From Bacteroidota bacterium (GTDB taxonomy: Bacteria; Bacteroidota; Bacteroidia; J057; JADKCL01), in contig JADKCL010000001.1 in assembly GCA_016718825.1 (NCBI GenBank), positions 248,001 through 312,000 on the forward strand: 64,000 nt of DNA. Direction: 5' to 3'. The first letter of the stretch is position 1. The number at the start of each line of letters is the position of its first letter. Positions 16,735-24,327 of this stretch are shown in pieces. The notes beneath the pieces were generated by a model. The model did not search any database, was not told the DNA's origin, and saw nothing but the letters and a program-made list of their open reading frames with translations. Position numbers and translations under genes: made by a program.

Positions 16735-18822
16735 TTACTTGCATCCTTCTGGATAATCCATGCATTTGATTCTGAACTCTGTGCGACGGTTTTTCTGCTC
16801 GTCTTCGTCGTTCATTTCAGGGAACACTTCAAGTTGTGACTCTCCGTAGCCATACCACTTCAGACGGTCGCCTTCGATACCACCTTGCATCAGGTAGGTT
16901 ACAGCAGACTTTGCACGGCGCTCGGAGAGTTCCTTGTTGTAGTCTTCTGAACCATTTGAGTCGGTGTGTGAACCGATTTGAATTGCAATATGTGGATTCT
17001 TGTTCAGCAAAAGCTTCAGGGAATCCAGCTCCGACATTGCAGACACGCGCAAATCGGCTTTGTCATAATCATAATAGATGTTCTTGAGAACGATCGGCCT
17101 TTCGATCTCGATACGCTCAAGTTCGATGCTCACGTTGACCTCGATATCGTTTTTGGGATCCTTGGTGTCGGTGTTGAATTCTGCCTCGTTCATGAGGTAC
17201 TCGCGGGCGTTGGCTACAACCTTATACTTCTTGTTGCACTCGAGTTCAAAGTTGTAAGCTGCACCCTGGTCTGCCTTGGCAGTATCGAGCGGAATCAAGT
17301 CACCTGCTACGTCAAATTCATAAAGAATAACCGTTGCAAATGGCACCGGCTGCTTGGTACGCTTGTCAAGCACCAAACCGTGAACTGCGAATTCGCAAGG
17401 AGGTGCGCCAACTTGCTTGGCCCAATAGATATCATCGCGGCCGGTACAGGCTGGGCGGTTGGAGGTAAAATAGGCGGTGCTATCATCCTTGCTCCATGCT
17501 CCGGCAAGATCGTCATAGGTACTGTTGATCGGTGCGCCCATGTTTTCCGGATCGCCCCATGCACCCATTCCACCAGTCGTTTTGTAGAGGTCAAAGCCAC
17601 CGAAGCCGACACGACCATTGGTTGCGAAATAAAGCGTGTTGCCATCATCGCTCAAATCTGGGCTGATGTCGTCAAATGCTGTATTGATGCGCTTGCCGAG
17701 GTTTTGTGGCTCAGACCATGAATCGCCTTGGAAGGTCGAATACCAAATGTCCAAGCGTCCTTCTCCACCTTCGCGGTCAGACACAAAGTACATTGTGTTG
17801 CCGTCAGCAGAGAGGTTGGGGTGAACGTCGTATGTAGCAACTTTTTTGACCTTGCCTTGGGAGTTGATCACAACTTCCTTGGAGCCTTTCAGGCCTTCTA
17901 CGAGTTTGGGTTTGCCCCATTTGCTGGCGCGTGAGTCGTATTTTGCTTCGTAGATCGAACATCCGTAGCCCAATTTGCCTTGGTTACAGACCGAGTAGTA
18001 CATCGTCATGCCGTCAGGGCTGAAGGTAGAGTTACCGTCGTTGTACTTCTTGTTGATCTTCTTGCCCATGTTTTCGGCAACGCCAAATGTGGTGTCGTCT
18101 TCAATTTTGATGGTCCAGAGATCAGAGTAACCTTCGTTGTAGGCTTCAAAGAGATCGCTTTCCTTCAAGCCTTTCTCCTTCTTGCCTTTTTTTGCAGGCT
18201 TCTTGGAAGCTGGGCGGCTGGAGGTGATGACGAGGTATTTGTCATCTTCGCCGCGCTGCAAAATCGAGGGGAAGTTGTCGCCCATTGCGGTGTTGATATC
18301 CAAGCAGTTGGTGCGCCATTTGGGGTCCAACTTGCGTTGCTCTTCCACAAATGTGCAACCCTGAACTTCCAATTTCACGCGGCGAAGGTAGTCGTCGTTT
18401 TCCTTCCAACGCTTTTGGAATTCTTTGAAGGCTGCCAACGCGTCATTGTGACGGTCGAGAACGCGCAAGGTGATACCGAGTTCGAAGTAAACGGTGTCGT
18501 TTCCTTCCTTGTCGATGTCGATTGCGCTTTCAAAGAAACGTGCTGCATCATCATACTCTTGGATGAAATAGCTGCACTTTGCAACCCGCACGGTGGCGAG
18601 GTAGTTGCCTGCGTCCTTCTTCAATACTTCAACATAAGCCTCTTTGGCCTTTGCAAAGCGCTGGGCACGATAGAGATCGTTGGCCAACTGAAGAATTTTT
18701 TCGGGGCTTCCCTTGAACTCAGACTTATCGCCGCCATTTTGGGCCTTTGCAGGCGCAATTGTTGTTGCGATAATGGCAAGTGCCAGAAGAAGTGTACTTA
18801 AAATGATACGGTTCGCACCCAT
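16735..18822 (-). CDS. PorE-like outer-membrane protein: TPR, propeller, CRD and OmpA domains
   Basis: 695 residues from the ATG at 18822, giving a signal peptide ending APAKAQ. Order of domains: TPR repeats (~35-150, LANDLYRAQRFAKAKEAYVEV), WD40/PD40-type propeller blades (~190-480; FSPDGMTMYYSV, LSADGNTMYFVSDREGGEGRLDIWYS, LSDDGNTLYFATNGR), a carboxypeptidase-regulatory-like domain (~490-570), and OmpA (~580-690) with the peptidoglycan-binding Asp and Arg in SHTDSNGSEDYNKELSERRA. This is the layout of PorE, which ties the T9SS PorK/N and PorP parts to peptidoglycan, and the window has many T9SS cargo genes. Bacteroidota often have several such paralogues, so a role in secretion is an inference. 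Confidence 0.8.
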   Translation of the reverse strand: MGANRIILSTLLLALAIIATTIAPAKAQNGGDKSEFKGSPEKILQLANDLYRAQRFAKAKEAYVEVLKKDAGNYLATVRVAKCSYFIQEYDDAARFFESAIDIDKEGNDTVYFELGITLRVLDRHNDALAAFKEFQKRWKENDDYLRRVKLEVQGCTFVEEQRKLDPKWRTNCLDINTAMGDNFPSILQRGEDDKYLVITSSRPASKKPAKKGKKEKGLKESDLFEAYNEGYSDLWTIKIEDDTTFGVAENMGKKINKKYNDGNSTFSPDGMTMYYSVCNQGKLGYGCSIYEAKYDSRASKWGKPKLVEGLKGSKEVVINSQGKVKKVATYDVHPNLSADGNTMYFVSDREGGEGRLDIWYSTFQGDSWSEPQNLGKRINTAFDDISPDLSDDGNTLYFATNGRVGFGGFDLYKTTGGMGAWGDPENMGAPINSTYDDLAGAWSKDDSTAYFTSNRPACTGRDDIYWAKQVGAPPCEFAVHGLVLDKRTKQPVPFATVILYEFDVAGDLIPLDTAKADQGAAYNFELECNKKYKVVANAREYLMNEAEFNTDTKDPKNDIEVNVSIELERIEIERPIVLKNIYYDYDKADLRVSAMSELDSLKLLLNKNPHIAIQIGSHTDSNGSEDYNKELSERRAKSAVTYLMQGGIEGDRLKWYGYGESQLEVFPEMNDEDEQKNRRTEFRIKCMDYPEGCK

Positions 18823-18885
18823 AATATAATCGCGTAGTCGGGGTATTTTCGCCTCAATATGTACTTTACAGCAAAATTTAAGCAA

Positions 18886-18916
18886 CAAACATAGGAAATT
18901 AACCAACTACGAACAA
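18886..18916 (-). promoter_or_regulatory. Promoter of the PorE-like gene
   Basis: TATGTTTG (18893-18886, minus strand) matches TAnnTTTG exactly, with TTG (18916-18914, within TTTTG) 20 nt upstream. It predicts a leader of about 58 nt. Confidence 0.65.
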
Positions 18917-18921
18917 AACAT

Positions 18922-19656
18922 TTAGAACAAAATTAGCCACAGCAAAAAATCACCGACCAGTATTGAGACCGCCGCCAACACAAAAGAAGTGATCGTTGCG
19001 CGACCGACACCTTTGGCACCTCCCGTTGTAGATAGGCCCATATAGCATCCAATGAACGAAATGAGGGCTCCGAAGACACATGATTTGATCAATCCGCCAA
19101 TCAGGTCACGGGTTTGAAAAAAGGTATGAATCGATTCTAAAAATGATTGATAGGTAATGTCCAGAAAATAGCCCGAAACCAGATAGGCACCGATAATTGC
19201 TACGATATCGGAAAACATCGTGAGTATCGGCATCATGATGATGAGTCCAAGAACCCTGGGCATGACCAAGTAACGCACCGGTTCGAGGGCGAGCGTACGC
19301 AATGCGTCCACCTGCTGTGTGACGACCATGGTTCCGATTTCAGCCGTCATGGATGCACCGATTCGCCCGGCAATGACAAGCGCCGTCAGCACAGGCCCCA
19401 TTTCCATCACCGAAACCCGGGCAACCTGTCCGCCGAGGACGTCCAAAGAGATCATTCCTGAAAATTGATAGGCTGCTTGCCATGCGATGATCGTCCCGGC
19501 AAAGAACCCCACAAGCATCACCAACAAGATCGAATTGACCCCAACATGGTCGAGTTGCTCGATCAGGCGACGCCGGTCAATGAGGGCATACCGCAAGTTG
19601 AGCACCACTTGCATGCACATATAGCCAAACTCCCCGAGTCGTGTCGCCAGATTCAC
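18922..19656 (-). CDS. mlaE: MlaE-family phospholipid ABC transporter permease
   Basis: Inner-membrane permease of the Mla system, which moves phospholipids between membranes and keeps the outer leaflet asymmetric. 244 residues with five to six hydrophobic segments and the family signatures FFAGTIIAWQAAYQ, SVMEMGPVLTALVIAGRIGASMTAEIGTM and a C-terminal GCYMGLSTTGGAKGVGRAT. The start is GTG at 19656, only 4 nt after TAAATTGG (one mismatch to TAnnTTTG), so it may be leaderless. The ATPase (MlaF) and MCE protein (MlaD), usual neighbours, are not found here; downstream lies the PorE-like gene with its own promoter. Confidence 0.92.
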   Translation of the reverse strand: MNLATRLGEFGYMCMQVVLNLRYALIDRRRLIEQLDHVGVNSILLVMLVGFFAGTIIAWQAAYQFSGMISLDVLGGQVARVSVMEMGPVLTALVIAGRIGASMTAEIGTMVVTQQVDALRTLALEPVRYLVMPRVLGLIIMMPILTMFSDIVAIIGAYLVSGYFLDITYQSFLESIHTFFQTRDLIGGLIKSCVFGALISFIGCYMGLSTTGGAKGVGRATITSFVLAAVSILVGDFLLWLILF

Positions 19657-19720
19657 AAGGCCAATTTACGGGAAAGCTTTTTGTTTGGGGGCTTTAGGCG
19701 TGGATTCGCCGTGGACACAC

Positions 19721-19768
19721 AAAAAAAGACCGAGACCGAAAGCAACTTTCACTGCTATTCGGCCTCGG
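19721..19768 (-). terminator. Intrinsic terminator of hsp20
   Basis: On the minus strand CCGAGGCCGAA pairs with TTCGGTCTCGG (11 bp with one G-U), extended inwards by AGCA/TGCT after a bulge, and is followed by seven T. It lies 66 nt after the hsp20 stop. Confidence 0.8.
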
Positions 19769-19833
19769 ACAAACCCATTACAAAACAAACCTCAAACCTT
19801 ATTTTTTCATGCTTGTCCTGCGAAGCTCTCGCC

Positions 19834-20277
19834 TTAGTTGATGGCGATTTCGCGGGTAGCTTTTTCGAGTGACTCCTTGCGTTTTGGCAAGCTTACGCTC
19901 AGAATGCCGTTTTCATACTTGGCGGAGATCAGCTCCTGATCAATCGTTTTGGGCAATTGGAAGCTGCGCTCAAAGGCTTTGAAGGTGTATTCGCGGCGCA
20001 AGAACTTCTCATCGGTTTCCTCGGTCGAAGCTTCTTTTTCCACCTTGATCGAAAGGACATCCTTGTCGAGTGCCATTTTGAAATCGGCTTTTTCCAGTCC
20101 CGGTGCGGCGACTTCAATGCGGAAGGATTCTGCGCCTTCTACAACGTTCACGGCTGGAACTGTACCACCAAACAACTTCTCTTGAAAGGCGGGGCGGAAA
20201 AGATCGTCAGCAAAAAATTGGTCAAAGAAACTGCCAGAGTTTTTGCGAGCTGGGTTGTTGAATTTTACGAGTGTCAT
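19834..20277 (-). CDS. Hsp20 / alpha-crystallin small heat-shock protein
   Basis: An ATP-independent holdase that keeps unfolded proteins soluble in the cytoplasm. 147 residues with a phenylalanine-rich N-terminal arm (FFDQFFADDLFRPAFQEK), the alpha-crystallin domain from ~45 (PAVNVVEGAESFRIEVAAPGLEKADFK) to ~132 with the conserved ENGILSVSLPK (A-x-x-x-n-G-v-L pattern), and a short C-terminal tail. Its control region is unusual for this window: a strong Shine-Dalgarno AGGAGG 8 nt before the ATG, and a sigma54-type -24/-12 element, described separately. Its own terminator follows, so it is monocistronic. Confidence 0.95.
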   Translation of the reverse strand: MTLVKFNNPARKNSGSFFDQFFADDLFRPAFQEKLFGGTVPAVNVVEGAESFRIEVAAPGLEKADFKMALDKDVLSIKVEKEASTEETDEKFLRREYTFKAFERSFQLPKTIDQELISAKYENGILSVSLPKRKESLEKATREIAIN

Positions 20278-20285
20278 TTTAGTAT

Positions 20286-20291
20286 CCTCCT
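20286..20291 (-). promoter_or_regulatory. Strong Shine-Dalgarno site of hsp20
   Basis: AGGAGG on the minus strand, 8 nt before the ATG at 20277. It is worth listing because Bacteroidota genes, including the others here, mostly lack Shine-Dalgarno sites. Confidence 0.7.
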
Positions 20292-20324
20292 GAATTTTTT
20301 TAAAGTGGTAGATACTTTCATCCT

Positions 20325-20341
20325 TTCAAGTCTTGTGCCAA
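20325..20341 (-). promoter_or_regulatory. Sigma54-type (-24/-12) promoter candidate of hsp20
   Basis: Minus strand TTGGCAC-AAGAC-TTGAA against the consensus TTGGCAC-N5-TTGCW: spacing exact, only the C of the -12 GC replaced by A. RNA would start near 20313, leaving a ~36-nt leader that includes the Shine-Dalgarno site. Confidence 0.5.
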
Positions 20342-20375
20342 TGGAAAACCTTCCAATCTTTATGACTAATTGACA

Positions 20376-20386
20376 GCCGTTACGGC
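20376..20386. promoter_or_regulatory. Palindrome upstream of hsp20, possible regulator site
   Basis: GCCGT-T-ACGGC is a perfect 5+5 palindrome, about 35 nt upstream of the -24 element. Confidence 0.35.
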
Positions 20387-20424
20387 CATATTGGCGGTCG
20401 CCCGTGGCTTGGTGCTGCCAAAAT

Positions 20425-20439
20425 GGCCGAATGTCGGCC
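20425..20439. promoter_or_regulatory. Palindrome upstream of hsp20, possible enhancer site
   Basis: GGCCGA-ATG-TCGGCC is a perfect 6+6 palindrome about 85-100 nt upstream of the -24 element, the usual distance for a sigma54 activator. Confidence 0.4.
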
Positions 20440-20473
20440 CAAAGAGTCGGGATTTCCGGATTTCGCTATACTT

Positions 20474-20525
20474 AAAAAGCAAATTTGCGAATGCGCCCAC
20501 TTCAAATGTGGATGCATTCGCAAAT
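20474..20525 (-). terminator. Long hairpin terminator of the S41 peptidase gene
   Basis: ATTTGCGAATGC (20483-20494) and GCATTCGCAAAT (20514-20525) pair perfectly over 12 bp; inside, CCAC/GTGG adds 4 bp after a 2x2 internal loop. On the minus strand a run of five T follows shortly after. It lies 26 nt after the S41 stop. Confidence 0.75.
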
Positions 20526-20550
20526 CGAATGACCGTAGGACGCAGTCGAA

Positions 20551-22269
20551 TCAGCCCTTTGCGAGAATCTTGTTCATGCGTTCCTTGTCCTTGAGCACTT
20601 TGATCGCCTCCAAAACATCGGGATCCATATCAAAGGAGGCATCTATTTCGCCTTTGCGGTAATAGTACCGCATGACAATCTCGTTGCGCAGCAGATTGGT
20701 GATTTCAGACCGGAAGTTGATCAGATCCTCCTCTTTTTCCTTTTTGAGCTTGGCCTCCATTGCCTTCATGTCAGCCGAAAGCTCTTCTTGGTAGTGTTCC
20801 TCCTCGACGACCTTTTTAAATGCATCAAACTCCTTTTCGGTTTTGGTCTCAAAGGTGAATGCCTTGCCTTTGCAAAATGCGATGAAGTCGGAATAGATCT
20901 CGTCGGTGATCTTGAATTCGCGTGCGGTTGGGATGGACTCGTGGTTCACCCTGAAATGCGTCGCATAGTCAAAGATCATGTTTTGGCGAATCAGCTCCTT
21001 GGAAACGGTATGGAGCTCCGGCAAGGCAACTTCCACGTCTGGCGCTACGCCGCCGCCATCATACACTTTGCGGCCATTATGCGTTTTGAACTCTTTTTGA
21101 AGGCTATCCGGAATTTTTCCGACACTGCCGTCTTCGTTTCGGTTGCTGTAATCGATGGCCTGGATACAGCGACCGCTTGGAGTATAGTATTTGGCGGTTG
21201 TGATTTTGATTTGGCTGTTGTAGCTCAGCGGACGGGTGGTTTGCACCAAGCCCTTGCCATAGCTGCGTTGACCGACAATCACGCCACGATCCAGGTCTTG
21301 AATCACACCTGATACAATTTCTGAAGCCGATGCAGACCTTCTGTTTACGAGGACCGCAAGCGGGATGTCAATATCGACCGGGTTGTTGCGGGCGGTGTAG
21401 CTTTTGAGGGAACCCTCCATTTTTCCGCGCGTTTCCACGATCAGCTCATCCTTGGGAACAAAAAGGTTGCTGATGTCAATGGCCTCAAACAACAATCCGC
21501 CAGGGTTGCCACGCAGATCGAGCATGAGAGATTTCATCCCGGGGTTTTTGGCTTTCAGATCTTCGAATGCCGTTTTCACTTCCTTGGCAGCATCCGCAGT
21601 AAATCCGGTAAGGGAAATGTAGCCGATTTCGTTGTCAATCATTCCCCAATATGGAACGTTGAGAATTTTGATGTCATCGCGCTCCAATTCGAGCGTGATG
21701 GGCTGCGGCGAACCCTCGCGCTCGACAATGAGCTTGACCTTGCTTTTGGGTTGGCCGCGCAAGAGGTCACGTACATCGATGTTTTTGCCATTGTCGCCAT
21801 TCACTTTTTGGTTGTCGATCTGAATGATCACATCTCCAGCACGCAAGCCTGCTTTGACCGCCGGGCTGTTTTCGTAGGGTTCGGTGACAATGACCTTGTT
21901 GTCACGTTTGCCGACCATGGCGCCAATGCCACCATATTGACCGGTGCTCATGAAGCGGTAGTCCTCGATCTCGGCGGCACTGATATAATTGGTGTAAGGG
22001 TCAAGGGATTTGAGCATCGCATCGATGCCGGTGCGCATGAAATCTGTGGGCTCGATGTCGTCCACATAATTAGCGTGTACCTCGCGGTAGAGTTTGCCGA
22101 ATATGTCAAGATTTTTGGAGATCTCGAAGTAGTCGTCGCCCGCGGCGGGTCGAGCCACAAATCCGGCAGTAAACAGCATCACTGCCGGCACAAGTGCCAA
22201 CAGCCATTTTTTGCGAATCATTTTTCTACGCATATCGCTTCGGGCAATTTCTTGAATCCTCAATTTCAT
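20551..22269 (-). CDS. S41-family C-terminal processing peptidase with PDZ domain
   Basis: A membrane-anchored or periplasmic serine protease that trims proteins at their C-termini. 572 residues from the ATG at 22269; ATGs at 22233 and 22221 are alternative starts nearer the hydrophobic segment (WLLALVPAVMLFTAGFVA). An N-terminal helical region (FGKLYREVHANYVDDIEP...LDPYTNYIS) is followed by a PDZ domain (IVTEPYENSPAVKAGLRAGDVIIQIDN) and the S41 core (SLMLDLRGNPGGLL). The Ser/Lys catalytic pair lies in RRSASASEIVSG and GQRSYGKGLVQ. The ~170-residue charged C-terminal region ends in a coiled-coil-like stretch. It is the last gene of the rpmH-rnpA-yidD cluster. Confidence 0.92.
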   Translation of the reverse strand: MKLRIQEIARSDMRRKMIRKKWLLALVPAVMLFTAGFVARPAAGDDYFEISKNLDIFGKLYREVHANYVDDIEPTDFMRTGIDAMLKSLDPYTNYISAAEIEDYRFMSTGQYGGIGAMVGKRDNKVIVTEPYENSPAVKAGLRAGDVIIQIDNQKVNGDNGKNIDVRDLLRGQPKSKVKLIVEREGSPQPITLELERDDIKILNVPYWGMIDNEIGYISLTGFTADAAKEVKTAFEDLKAKNPGMKSLMLDLRGNPGGLLFEAIDISNLFVPKDELIVETRGKMEGSLKSYTARNNPVDIDIPLAVLVNRRSASASEIVSGVIQDLDRGVIVGQRSYGKGLVQTTRPLSYNSQIKITTAKYYTPSGRCIQAIDYSNRNEDGSVGKIPDSLQKEFKTHNGRKVYDGGGVAPDVEVALPELHTVSKELIRQNMIFDYATHFRVNHESIPTAREFKITDEIYSDFIAFCKGKAFTFETKTEKEFDAFKKVVEEEHYQEELSADMKAMEAKLKKEKEEDLINFRSEITNLLRNEIVMRYYYRKGEIDASFDMDPDVLEAIKVLKDKERMNKILAKG

Positions 22270-22335
22270 TGAATAACGCCAGAACAACAAAAATAGTACA
22301 AGTCGCCGAATCCCGGCATCCAAAATGCATCCCGT

Positions 22336-22584
22336 TCACGGGATCGGGTCGTGTCCATGCCCACCCCAAGGATGGCAGGACATCAGGCGACGTGTCGCCA
22401 AATAAAAACCTCTGAACGGGCCATGCTTTTGGAATGCCTCGATCGCATAGCGCGAGCAAGTGGGTTGATAACGGCAGGAGCTGGGAATCAACGGCGAAAG
22501 TGCGACTTGGTAAAGCCGCACAAATCCGATCAAAATGTAGGAAATCAGCTTCAAAGCATTCGCATCAGTTGCTTCAAGACCCAA
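22336..22584 (-). CDS. yidD: YidD membrane-protein insertion efficiency factor
   Basis: A small amphipathic protein that helps YidC/SecYEG insert inner-membrane proteins. 82 residues from the ATG at 22584. The family core is unmistakable: GFVRLYQVALSPLIPSSCRYQPTCSRYAIEAF, then HGPFRGFYLATRRLMSCHPWGGHGHDPIP, with the three conserved Cys. The ATG start overlaps rnpA by 34 nt. A TTG at 22554 would overlap the rnpA stop as TTGA and give a 72-residue protein that fits the family N-terminus better (KLISYILIG), so it may be the real start. Order rpmH-rnpA-yidD is conserved in many bacteria. Confidence 0.92.
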   Translation of the reverse strand: MGLEATDANALKLISYILIGFVRLYQVALSPLIPSSCRYQPTCSRYAIEAFQKHGPFRGFYLATRRLMSCHPWGGHGHDPIP

Positions 22585-22934
22585 CGCATGTCTTGTTCTA
22601 TTTCACTAAAACTACGGATATCCCGTGAATTGTAGCGAATAAGCAGGGATACATTCTTGCCTTTTTCAAGCAAGGCCGCCAAGAGCGGTGCTTTGTGAAG
22701 CCGATAGGCTTCGCGCATGCGGCGTTTGAGGAGATTGCGGTCTGCAGCCCGCTTGAAATCGCGTTTCGTGGCGACCATGGCGACCATGGAAGGCGCGGTA
22801 ACCACCTCAGGCGGCAAGTCGAAATGGTAAGTCACGCGGAGTTTCCCTGCGTAGACAGCTTTCTTGCCCGCAATTAAAACAGCAAAGCTGCGCTTGGAGC
22901 ACAGCTTTTCACGCTTGGAGAATTTATACTTCAA
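22551..22934 (-). CDS. rnpA: Ribonuclease P protein component
   Basis: Protein subunit of RNase P, which binds the catalytic RNA and helps it cut 5' leaders from pre-tRNAs. 127 residues, typical size. Seen: the N-terminal FSKREKLCSKRSF, the central AMVATKRDFKRAADRNLLKRRMREAYR containing the RNR signature that contacts the P RNA, and a C-terminal helix. It lies 44 nt downstream of rpmH and overlaps yidD. The RNase P RNA gene (rnpB) was not seen in the window. Confidence 0.95.
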   Translation of the reverse strand: MKYKFSKREKLCSKRSFAVLIAGKKAVYAGKLRVTYHFDLPPEVVTAPSMVAMVATKRDFKRAADRNLLKRRMREAYRLHKAPLLAALLEKGKNVSLLIRYNSRDIRSFSEIEQDMRWVLKQLMRML

Positions 22935-22978
22935 GTGTTGTCACCTCCGCAAAGGCTTTTCAGCCTTCAGGGGCGGTA

Positions 22979-23137
22979 TTAGTACTTGTGACGGCCTTCG
23001 TCGCTCACAGTGAGCTTGTGACGGCCTTTACGGCGACGTGCATTCAGTACGCGTTGACCATTGTGGGTCTCCATACGGGTGCGGAAGCCATGTGTGTTCT
23101 TCCTTTTCCTGCGAGAGGGTTGAAATGTCCGCTTCAT
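22979..23137 (-). CDS. rpmH: 50S ribosomal protein L34
   Basis: 52 residues. The sequence begins MKRTFQPSRRKRKNTHGFRTR and continues METHNGQRVLNARRRKG, the invariant L34 pattern; the C-terminus is slightly extended (RHKLTVSDEGRHKY) compared with the ~45 residues of E. coli L34, as is common in Bacteroidota. It is the first gene of the rpmH-rnpA-yidD-S41 cluster, with a good promoter about 41 nt upstream of the ATG. Confidence 0.97.
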   Translation of the reverse strand: MKRTFQPSRRKRKNTHGFRTRMETHNGQRVLNARRRKGRHKLTVSDEGRHKY

Positions 23138-23177
23138 CTTATTTTTTCAATCTTTAGTTTTCCCTAATCAGGGGACG

Positions 23178-23207
23178 CAAAAGTAAGAAAAGAATGTGTG
23201 GATGCAA
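23178..23207 (-). promoter_or_regulatory. Promoter of the rpmH-rnpA-yidD cluster
   Basis: TACTTTTG (23185-23178, minus strand) is an exact TAnnTTTG box and TTG (23207-23205, in GTTTG) lies 19 nt upstream. Predicted leader about 35 nt. Confidence 0.7.
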
Positions 23208-23347
23208 ACTAAGCCACAATCATTCTGGAAAAACATGTGGAAAATTTATTTCGAAGTTGTCAAATTGGCTTCTGAAGGCACATTCAGCAACGACAATTTT
23301 TATGTGTCCGCACGATATTCTGGACAAGGCAGATGCCGATGTGTAGG

Positions 23348-24322
23348 TTAATCCCAAATATTTCCTTCAACTTCTTGCAGCATACCCAAGTAGGTATGGT
23401 AGCGCGACTCGGGAATCTTGCCTTCCTTGACCGCAAGTTTGACCGCGCAGCCAGGTTCATTCAGGTGAAGGCAATTGCTGAAACGGCAGTCGTCCAGGCA
23501 ATTGCGCATCTCCGGAAACAAGGGCGCGAGTTCCGCTTTTTCAAAATCAAACAATTGCATTTCCCTGAAGCCCGGCGAATCAATGATTTCCCCGCCAAAC
23601 GGCAGTTCAAACATCTCCGCAAACGTGGTGGTATGCTTCCCACGTCCGGAAAAGTCACTCACATCCCCGATCTTGAGTTTCAATTCAGGTGCGACGAGGT
23701 TGACCGTTGCCGATTTGCCCGCCCCCGAACGACCAACGAGAAAGCTGACCTTGCCCTGAAGAATCTCCCTGATTTCGTCGGCATAGCCTTTGTCCTTGGC
23801 TGAAATGGCATGGATCTCATACCCGGCAGCGTTGTACAGTTGCTGATAGTCGTCAAGCCGCTGAAGTCCCTCGGCGCTGAGCAGGTCTATCTTGTTGAAG
23901 AGAATGACCGGCTTGATGTGGTAGGCTTCGCAGGTGAGCAGCAGGCGGTCGACATAACCGAGCGTCGTCACCGGATGCTCGATTGTAAAAAGAATGACGG
24001 CCTGATCGATGTTGGCGCAAAGAATGTGCGCACGTTTGCTGAGGTTGACCGACTTGCGCAGGACGTAGTTCGTCCGGTCCTCGATTTCGAAAATGTTGTA
24101 GCCCGTTTCCTCATCGTGGCCAACCAAAACATGGTCACCCACAGCGATAGGGTTGGTGGTTCGGATTCCGTGCGTACGCATCTTTCCGCGCAGGCGGCAT
24201 TCGTGAATTTGACCATCGGTTAGCCGCACACGGTACCAGCTCCCGGTACTGCGCAAAACGGTCCCTTTAAAATGAGGGCTGTCTGAACGCGAAGGTTGTT
24301 TTGGACGCTTTCCTTTTGCCAT
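23348..24322 (-). CDS. rsgA: Ribosome small-subunit GTPase RsgA
   Basis: A GTPase that checks late 30S maturation and releases assembly factors. 324 residues. OB-fold N-terminal domain (~20-85), then the circularly permuted GTPase with G4 first (NKIDLL), then G1 (GRSGAGKS) and G3 (DSPG). The C-terminal zinc domain is seen as CLDDCRFSNCLHLNEPGC. The permuted order is diagnostic of the family. The start codon lies 5 nt after the stop of the M61 peptidase gene, so the two are probably one transcript. 210 nt separate it from rpmH. Confidence 0.95.
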   Translation of the reverse strand: MAKGKRPKQPSRSDSPHFKGTVLRSTGSWYRVRLTDGQIHECRLRGKMRTHGIRTTNPIAVGDHVLVGHDEETGYNIFEIEDRTNYVLRKSVNLSKRAHILCANIDQAVILFTIEHPVTTLGYVDRLLLTCEAYHIKPVILFNKIDLLSAEGLQRLDDYQQLYNAAGYEIHAISAKDKGYADEIREILQGKVSFLVGRSGAGKSATVNLVAPELKLKIGDVSDFSGRGKHTTTFAEMFELPFGGEIIDSPGFREMQLFDFEKAELAPLFPEMRNCLDDCRFSNCLHLNEPGCAVKLAVKEGKIPESRYHTYLGMLQEVEGNIWD

Positions 24323-24327
24323 TCGCT

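Noticed and set aside
23197..23244. DnaA-box-like sequences (TGTGGATGC, TGTGGAAAA) upstream of rpmH
   Set aside because: Each departs from TGTGGATAA by one or two bases and overlaps the rpmH promoter region; the perfect pair at 59740-59769 is much stronger.
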